From NCBI RefSeq assembly GCF_001307315.1, contig NZ_LGUC01000001.1, positions 1,488,001 to 1,552,000 of the forward strand: a stretch of 64,000 nucleotides of DNA, in the 5' to 3' direction. Position 1 is the first letter of the stretch; every line of letters starts with the position of its first letter. Of the stretch, positions 58,662-64,000 are shown piece after piece. Made by a program: the position numbers and the translations under genes. The notes under the pieces were generated by a model. It was not told the DNA's origin, made no database searches, and saw only the letters and a program-made list of their open reading frames with translations. This DNA comes from Halolamina pelagica (GTDB lineage Archaea > Halobacteriota > Halobacteria > Halobacteriales > Haloferacaceae).

Positions 58662-59817
58662 ATGTCGAGCGCCCGCCCAGTCGAGGAGCCACTCGCCGAC
58701 ACCCTGTCGGCGGCCCCGTTCGTTCGGGTCGCCGCCGCCAGCGACGGCGACAGCCTCGCGGCTGCCGGCCTCCTCGCCCGGGCGTGTGCCGAGACCGCCA
58801 CCCCGTTCCAGCTCCGCCTCGACGACGAGGCGGCCGCCGCCACGGAGGACGCCGTCACCGTCGCCGTCGGGCCGACCGCCGTCGATGGTGACGCGAGCCT
58901 CGACCGGCCGGCGAGCCCCAGCGCGTTCGCGCTGGCTCGTCGAGTCGGCGCCGATCCGGATCCCGTCCTCGCCCTCGCCGGCACGATCGCCGCGGGGGGA
59001 CGGTCCGGACTGCCGACGCGGCACTCGAGGCCGCCCAGGCGGCCGGCCGACTCGACCACGAGCCCGGAATCGCGATCCCGACCGAGGGGTCCCGTCCGGA
59101 CTCGCGGCGTCGACGCTGCTACACGGCCCGTTCTCGGGCGACGGGGACGCGGCCGCTGCGCTGGTCGCCGAACTCGAGACGGCCGAGGGCGCGGACCACG
59201 CCGCCGGCGACAGTGCCGGCAGCGGCGAAGAGTTCGACCGCCGACTCGCGTCGCTGGTCACCATCGATACGGTGGCCGCGGCGGGGGCGACCGAGCGCGC
59301 CAGCCGAGCGGTCGAGCGCGCACTCCGCCCCTACCGAACCCCGGACGCGCCGTTCGACACGCTCGGCGGCTACGCCGACGTGTTGGACGCCGTCGCCCGT
59401 ACCGCACCTGCCGCCGGCATCTCGCTGGCGCTGGGCGAGCGGGCCGCCGGGAACGAGGACGTGCGCGACGCCGCGCTCGCCGCGTGGCGGAAGTACGGGA
59501 CGGCCGTCCACGAGGCGTTGCAGACGGCGGCGACTGCCCGGCACCACGGTGTCTGGGTCCTCGAACTCGGGGACGCCGACGCCGCGATACTGCCGGCGGT
59601 TGCCCGCCTCGCGCGGGACTTCCGCGCGCCCGAACCGGTCGCGCTGGCGGTGGCCGACGGGGCCGCGGCCGCCGCGGGCGAGTCGGGGATCGGCGACGCC
59701 GTCGCGACCGCCGCGAGCGCGGTCGACGGCACGGGCCACGGCACGGACGACGCCGGCTGGGCGCGCTTCGACACCGAGACCGAACAGTTCACGGACGCGT
59801 TCCGGGAGGCGCTATGA
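58662..59817 (+). CDS. DHH/RecJ-like phosphoesterase family protein (two frameshifts)
   Basis: About 385 residues after repair. The N-terminus VRVAAASDGDSLAAAGLLAR resembles the DHD motif region of RecJ-like proteins (ASDGDSLAAAGLLA), but the metal-binding Asp set is sparse, so the protein may be a non-catalytic GINS/CMG-associated homologue (GAN-like). Breaks at G runs 58994-58999 and 59096-59099 are each cured by one G. Lies between rps15 and pcc1, the usual haloarchaeal order. Stop overlaps the pcc1 start. Confidence 0.78.
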
Positions 59818-60056
59818 GCGAGGCGACCCACGAGGCGACGCTCTCGACGACCCACGACGAGCCGCGGGTCGTGGCCGCCGCGCTCGCTCCCGACAACACC
59901 GATGCGATGACGACGGCCGTCGACGGCGACGCGGTCCGGACCACCATCGTCCGCGAGGACGCTGGCGGGCTGGCCGCCTCCGTCGACGACTACCTCGTCA
60001 ACCTGACCGTCGCCGACGCCGTCTGCGAGACGGCGCGGGACACCGACAACACATGA
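59814..60056 (+). CDS. pcc1: KEOPS complex subunit Pcc1
   Basis: 80 residues: HEATLSTTHDEPRVVAAALA, PDNTDAMTTAVDGDAVRTTI, then a helix ending TVADAVCETARDTDN. Small dimer-forming subunit of the KEOPS tRNA t6A-modification complex. Its size, sequence pattern and place before rps3ae are typical for Halobacteria. Start overlaps the RecJ-like stop (ATGA) and its stop overlaps the S3Ae start. Confidence 0.92.
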   Translation: MSEATHEATLSTTHDEPRVVAAALAPDNTDAMTTAVDGDAVRTTIVREDAGGLAASVDDYLVNLTVADAVCETARDTDNT

Positions 60057-60682
60057 GCGAGAAATCCACCACGATCGAAGGCAAACGATGGTACACCGTG
60101 CTCGCGCCCGAGCAGTTCGACCGGGCCGAGATCGGTGAGACCGTCGCAGAGGAACCGAACCAGGTCGTCGGCCGAACCATCGAGACCACGCAGGGCGAGA
60201 TGGAGGGCGACCAGGGACAGAACAACAGCAAGCTGACGTTCAAGATCAACGACGTGGGCAGCGACGCCGCCTACACCGAGTTCATCAAGTACGAACTCAC
60301 GCGGGACTACCTGCGCTCGCTGGTCCGCCGCGGCGCCTCGAAAGTCGCCGCCACGGTCACGCTGCTGACCACGGACGACTACCGCGTCAAGATCCAGCCC
60401 GTCGCGCTGACGACGCAGAAGGCCGACCGCTCTCAGGAGCAGGCGATCCGTTCGGTGATGACCGACATCGTCGAGGACGCCGCCGACGAGCGCACCTTCG
60501 AGCAGCTGATCGACAGCGTCGTCGAGGGCCGGGTCTCCTCGGCCATCTACGGCGAGGCCAAGGAGATCTACCCGCTGCGCCGCGTCGAGGTCCAGAAGCT
60601 GACGCTCGAAGCCCGACCCGCTGAGGTCGCGGCCGAGGAAGAGGCGTCGGTCGACGTGGACGAGGAAGACGTCGAAGAGTAG
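60053..60682 (+). CDS. rps3ae: 30S ribosomal protein S3Ae (eS1)
   Basis: 209 residues. KRWYTVLAPEQFDRAEIGET, VVGRTIETTQGEMEGDQGQN, LRSLVRRGASKVAATVTLLT and IYPLRRVEVQKLTLEARPAE are diagnostic of eS1. Structural protein of the small subunit near the mRNA exit. Last gene of the operon; followed by a T-rich tract. No frame break. Confidence 0.96.
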   Translation: MSEKSTTIEGKRWYTVLAPEQFDRAEIGETVAEEPNQVVGRTIETTQGEMEGDQGQNNSKLTFKINDVGSDAAYTEFIKYELTRDYLRSLVRRGASKVAATVTLLTTDDYRVKIQPVALTTQKADRSQEQAIRSVMTDIVEDAADERTFEQLIDSVVEGRVSSAIYGEAKEIYPLRRVEVQKLTLEARPAEVAAEEEASVDVDEEDVEE

Positions 60683-60708
60683 CGTCGTCCGACAGCGGAT
60701 TCACGCGC

Positions 60709-60720
60709 TTTTCGCTTTTT
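60709..60720 (+). terminator. T-rich transcription terminator
   Basis: TTTTCGCTTTTT about 27 bases after the S3Ae stop, in the short gap before the convergent halocyanin gene. Archaeal RNA polymerase ends at T runs, so this probably stops the ribosomal operon. Confidence 0.5.
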
Positions 60721-60751
60721 CACTCGCTGCCAGCGACGGCGCCGTCGCCCG

Positions 60752-61192
60752 CTACTCCGGCGGCGTCGGCGTGCGGTCCTCGACGATCACGGTCCCCATC
60801 ATACCGCCGCTCTCGTGGGGGATGCAGAAGTACTTGTACTCGCCGGGGATCTCGAACGTGTAGCTGAACTGCTCGCCGTTGCTCAGCGCCCCGCCGGCGC
60901 CGTTGGCCCACGCGTCGCGGGCGGCCTGCTCGCTCTCGTACTCGCCGGAGGCGAAGAAGGCGGCCCCGTCGGGTAGCGACGCCTCGTAGGCGGTGACGGT
61001 GTGGTCGCGGGTGCCCGTGTTCTCCCAGACGACCTCCTCGCCACGCGCGACGGTGATCGTCTGTGGGTCGAACGCGGTCGGGCGCATCCCCACGTCGAAC
61101 TCGTTGTTCTCGCCCCGAGTCAGCCCGAGACAGCCCCCGAGACTCGCCGCGGCGGCGGTGCCCGCGGCGACGAGATATCGTCGGCGCTCCAT
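60752..61192 (-). CDS. Halocyanin-like blue copper lipoprotein
   Basis: 146 residues. Tat-like leader MERRRYLVAAGTAAAASLGG with lipobox GGCLG, then a plastocyanin fold with copper ligands His in TRDHTVTAY and Cys-His-Met in YFCIPHESGGMMG. Small electron carrier on the outer face of the membrane. Convergent with the S3Ae operon. Confidence 0.92.
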   Translation of the reverse strand: MERRRYLVAAGTAAAASLGGCLGLTRGENNEFDVGMRPTAFDPQTITVARGEEVVWENTGTRDHTVTAYEASLPDGAAFFASGEYESEQAARDAWANGAGGALSNGEQFSYTFEIPGEYKYFCIPHESGGMMGTVIVEDRTPTPPE

Positions 61193-61320
61193 GTCTCGGC
61201 GTAGGAACCCGAGCGATTTAGGCGGCGTGATTCTGGCACACCAGCCGGGGGCGATCAGGCCGCCCGGCGGCCGTCGGCCGGATGTAAACACGTAAACCGG
61301 GGCCGGTCGACGCACCGGAC

Positions 61321-62055
61321 ATGCGCTCGCGGTTCCTCGGCCGCCTCGGGCTAGCCGACGCCGTCACCGTCGGGAACGCCGCGCTGGGGTTTCTCGCGGT
61401 CGTCGCGGTGACCGTCGACATCGGGCTCGCGGCCCGGCTCGTGCTGCTCGGCGCCATCGCCGACGGCCTCGACGGCGTCGTCGCCCGGAAGTACGGCGGC
61501 ACCGAGGCCGGCCCCTACCTCGACTCGCTCGCCGACGTTGCCACCTTCGGCGTCGCGCCCGCGTTCCTGGTCGCGGTGGTCTCCCTGCGGGAGTGGGGGA
61601 CGCCGGCGTCGCTGCTCGCCGGCGGCGGCGTCGACGGCCTCCTCGCCCTGGCTGGCGTCGCCGTGCCTGCACTGTACGTCGCCGCCGCAGTCACGCGGCT
61701 CGGACTGTACACCGCCTACGACAGCGATAGCGACGAGACCGTCGGCGTCCCGACGACGCTCGCGGCGACCATCTTCGGCGCCATCGTGCTCACGGGCTAC
61801 CGGACCAGCGAGACGGTGCTTGTGGGGTTTCACGACGCCGGGTTCCTGCTGGCGCTCGCAGCCGTGTTGACGCCGCTGATGCTCTGTGACGTGGTCTACC
61901 CCGACCTCCATGCGCAGGACGCGCTGGTGATGGGCGTCGTCCAGGCCGGCGCGATCCTGCTCCCCGGCCTCTACGGCCGGGGATTCGCCTTCGGCCTGCT
62001 CTACCTCGCGCTGGCGTATCTCGTGCTCGGGCCGGTGCTCTACTGGCGGCGCTGA
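61321..62055 (+). CDS. CDP-alcohol phosphatidyltransferase (archaetidylserine synthase-like)
   Basis: 244 residues with about seven spans. The family motif D-G-x2-A-R-x8-G-x3-D-x3-D is seen in DGLDGVVARKYGGTEAGPYL followed by DSLAD near residues 48-72. Attaches a polar head group, probably serine, to CDP-archaeol. Length and the extra C-terminal spans match haloarchaeal PssA/AsD. Start MRSRFLGRLGLADAVTVGNA is standard. Confidence 0.9.
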   Translation: MRSRFLGRLGLADAVTVGNAALGFLAVVAVTVDIGLAARLVLLGAIADGLDGVVARKYGGTEAGPYLDSLADVATFGVAPAFLVAVVSLREWGTPASLLAGGGVDGLLALAGVAVPALYVAAAVTRLGLYTAYDSDSDETVGVPTTLAATIFGAIVLTGYRTSETVLVGFHDAGFLLALAAVLTPLMLCDVVYPDLHAQDALVMGVVQAGAILLPGLYGRGFAFGLLYLALAYLVLGPVLYWRR

Positions 62056-62422
62056 GGGGGGACAGCACGCGCTCACACGCGGCGATGAACTCGGAGAGGT
62101 TCTGTGCGACCCCAGTGTCGAGCGTGATCACGACCCCCGACTGCTCCTCGAGTTGGAGGTGGATCATGACGGCCTCGTCGTGGATCGCCACCGACGCCCG
62201 GTGTGCTCCCATCCCGGGGTAGTCCTGCTCACGGACGAGCGGTTCGTGTCGGCGCGCGCGCTCGGCGAGGGTGGGGACCACCGCTTTGAGCTGGTCGGTC
62301 GCGATGTCGGAACGGACGTACAGCGGGGTCCAGTCGTCGCTGTCGTAACAGAAGGCCGCACGGAAGCTCTCCCCTGCCTGCGCTTTGACCAGCCGGACTA
62401 GCTGCTGGGCGGACGCGTTCAC
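62040..62422 (-). CDS. Uncharacterised conserved haloarchaeal protein (C-terminal frameshift)
   Basis: 127 residues if repaired. MNASAQQLVRLVKAQAGESF, FRAAFCYDSDDWTPLYVRSD and VMIHLQLEEQSGVVITLDTG; a soluble alpha/beta domain seen widely in haloarchaea, function unknown. As read it would run 250 bases antisense into the transferase gene; one extra base in the six-G run (plus strand) 62056-62061 gives an end VLSPPQRRQ and stop at 62040. That short end is more likely. Confidence 0.75.
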
Positions 62423-62491
62423 ACTGGCGGTGGGCCTGTTAGCTACTTAATTATTCAGCTTCGGGCGAAAGCAGTCGCGGCCGGCAGCCGA

Positions 62492-63762
62492 TCAGGCTTC
62501 GACGGCCGCGGCGTCGTCGGCCTCGAGCGCCTCGCGGGCCTTCTCGGCTTCGGCCTGCAGGGTGTACTCCTGGGCGTCCTCGTACTCGGCTGCGGCTTCG
62601 AGCGCCTCACGGGTGCCGATCTGGCGGAGCGCCCACGCCGCGGCGGTGCGGACGGTGCGCTCCTCGTCGTCGGCGACCGTGTCGGCCAGCGGCTCGATCG
62701 CTCGGGTGTCGCCGATCAGGCCGAGCGCGCGGGCGGCGAGCGGGCGCACGTTGTCGTCGTCCATCACCAGCTTGTTCGCGAGCGCCTGGGTCGCTTCCTC
62801 GCTGCCGATCTCGCCGAGCGCTTTGAACGTCACTTTCTGGAGCTGCGGGTCGGAGTCCTCGTCGACGTACTCGAGCAGCGTCTCGACGGCGTCCTCGGCG
62901 CCGGCGCCCATCTTCCCGAGCGCCTCGATCCCGGGCTTGTCACGCTTCTGGGCACGCGCGTGCATCTCCTCGAACGCGGCGGGGTCGCCCATCCGGGTCA
63001 GCGCTTCCATGCAGTGGCGCTCCATGAACTCCGACTCCAGCGCGTCGAGCGCGCGAAGCACCTGTTCGACGTTGCCCTGCTGTTCGTGCTCCTTCAGCGC
63101 GGCCCACTCGACGGGGTAGTCCTTGTAGTGGCCGAGCACGTCGTAGAACCCCTCCGCCTGGAGCTGTTCGTTGGTCTGGAGGTCGTCCCACTCCTCGGCG
63201 TCGTCCAGACCGCTCTCGAGTTCCTCGGTCGCTTCGACTAGCGCCGCCACGGCGTCGGCGTCCGCGTCGGGGTCGAGGTCGGCATCGTCGATCGCGTCGG
63301 CGACGGCGTCGAGGGCGCCGGCCAGCGCCTCGGGCTCCTCGTCGTCGGCGGCGGCGAACTCGGTGTCGAGCGCGTCGCCCGCGGCGTCGAGATACGCCGC
63401 GACGGCCTCGCGGATCGACGGCAGGCCGTTGGCGGTCCAGCGCGTGTCAGTGAGCTGGGTCTGGGCCGCCTCGATATCGTCGAGCACGTCCTCGGCGTAG
63501 GGGCCGCGCTTCTCCTCGATCCCCCGCGGAGCTCGTCGATCCGGTCCTGGATCGCCTCGGCCTCCTCGTCGTCCTCGGCGAAGTCGGCCGTCTCGAACGC
63601 GCCGGCAACGCGGTCGACCGTGGCCTCGACGTCGTCGAGGTCGGCCTCGGTCTCGGCGTCCTCGAGCGCCTCGCTGGCCTCCTCGAGGCGGGACTCCATC
63701 TCCTCGGTGGAGAGCTGAAGCGCCTCCTCCTCGGTCTCGGTCGGCTCCTCCTCGTCAGTCAT
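62492..63762 (-). CDS. HEAT-repeat protein with coiled-coil N-terminus (frameshifted)
   Basis: About 423 residues after repair. An acidic, Glu-rich N-terminus (LSTEEMESRLEEASEALEDA) likely forms coiled coil. The C-terminal ~190 residues are HEAT repeats (TRMGDPAAFEEMHARAQ, ALGEIGSEEATQALANKLV, ALGLIGDTRAIEPLADTV, ALRQIGTREALEAAAEYE). A scaffold for protein contacts. Common next to ilvD in haloarchaea as far as I recall, not certain. Break at the C run 63520-63524 is cured by one base. Confidence 0.88.
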
Positions 63763-63809
63763 ACCTGTGACTGGGTTCGAAACTGATTAAGGCGTTTCCC
63801 TTCCGAACG

Positions 63810-64000
63810 CTACCGCTCCCGCCTCAGCGCGGGGTTGGTGACGGCGCCGTCGGCGGCGGAGCCGAACGCGGCGCCGTACTTCCCGAGGACGCCCCCGGTG
63901 AAGGCCTGCTCCGGGCGCTCTCGTTCGTCGAGCCGGTCCGCGATCTCGTCGTCGCCGAGTTCGACGGCCAGCGTGCGCTCGGGGATGTCGATAGTGACGT
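63810..64000 (-). CDS. ilvD: Dihydroxy-acid dehydratase IlvD, C-terminal end (partial)
   Basis: The last 63 residues only; the gene runs off the window. DIPERTLAVELGDDEIADRL, then GGVLGKYGAAFGSAADGAVT and NP end match the IlvD C-terminus (LxKYAxxVxSAxxGAVTxP). Makes branched-chain 2-oxo acids for Val/Ile/Leu synthesis. Confidence 0.88.
   Translation of the reverse strand, partial: VTIDIPERTLAVELGDDEIADRLDERERPEQAFTGGVLGKYGAAFGSAADGAVTNPALRRER

Overview
This window comes from a halophilic archaeon (class Halobacteria). The base composition is very GC-rich, and the proteins are strongly acidic with many Asp and Glu residues. Archaeal TATA elements sit about 28-38 bases ahead of nearly leaderless start codons. 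Typical haloarchaeal families are present: bacterioopsin-activator (HTH_10) regulators, halocyanin, archaeal type IV pilins, KEOPS Pcc1 and ribosomal proteins S15 and S3Ae.

Layout. 1-2860: the 3' part of a membrane formate-dehydrogenase-like molybdoenzyme operon. 3692-9223: a two-gene AddAB/RecBC-like helicase-nuclease. 9353-12054: asparaginase, a MoxR ATPase and a lipoprotein. 12131-23871: an aerobic phenylacetate catabolic cluster with a PaaG-like isomerase, an HTH_10 regulator, PaaA-D of the epoxidase, a MaoC hydratase, PaaK ligase, thiolase with a DUF35-fused partner, 3-hydroxyacyl-CoA dehydrogenase, enoyl-CoA hydratase and two hotdog thioesterases. 24070-32852: a sensor kinase, a predicted nuclease, a second HTH_10 regulator, a CPBP protease with an alpha/beta hydrolase, an LLM oxidoreductase, a dehydrogenase and an M28-like hydrolase. 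33003-35360: a Na+/solute symporter operon. 35605-43716: an oxidoreductase, a tungsten aldehyde ferredoxin oxidoreductase, a MoaD-type small protein, an amidohydrolase and a SufS-SufU fusion. 44075-52990: a bactofilin-like membrane protein, a second (soluble-type) formate dehydrogenase with a SelW-like partner, an ABC exporter, a GDT1 transporter and another sensor kinase. 53348-57953: a less GC-rich, accessory-looking stretch with a duplicated zinc-protease lipoprotein, two tandem pilins, a DNA-binding protein and small genes, ending at tRNA-Ala. 58195-64000: conserved housekeeping genes (S15, RecJ-like, Pcc1, S3Ae, halocyanin, CDP-alcohol transferase, HEAT-repeat protein, end of ilvD).

How it fits together. 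The cell can take phenylacetate to central metabolites through CoA-thioester intermediates, and two formate dehydrogenases plus an aldehyde oxidoreductase feed electrons to the chain or to ferredoxin. All three enzymes need a pterin cofactor, and a MoaD-type gene lies close to the aldehyde oxidoreductase.

Quality warning. About 33 reading-frame breaks are present. Essentially every one is repaired by adding a single base, most often to a G or C run. This includes breaks in ribosomal protein S15 and SufS, so they look like sequencing or assembly undercalls, not pseudogenes. Coordinates for such genes below span the whole repaired gene.
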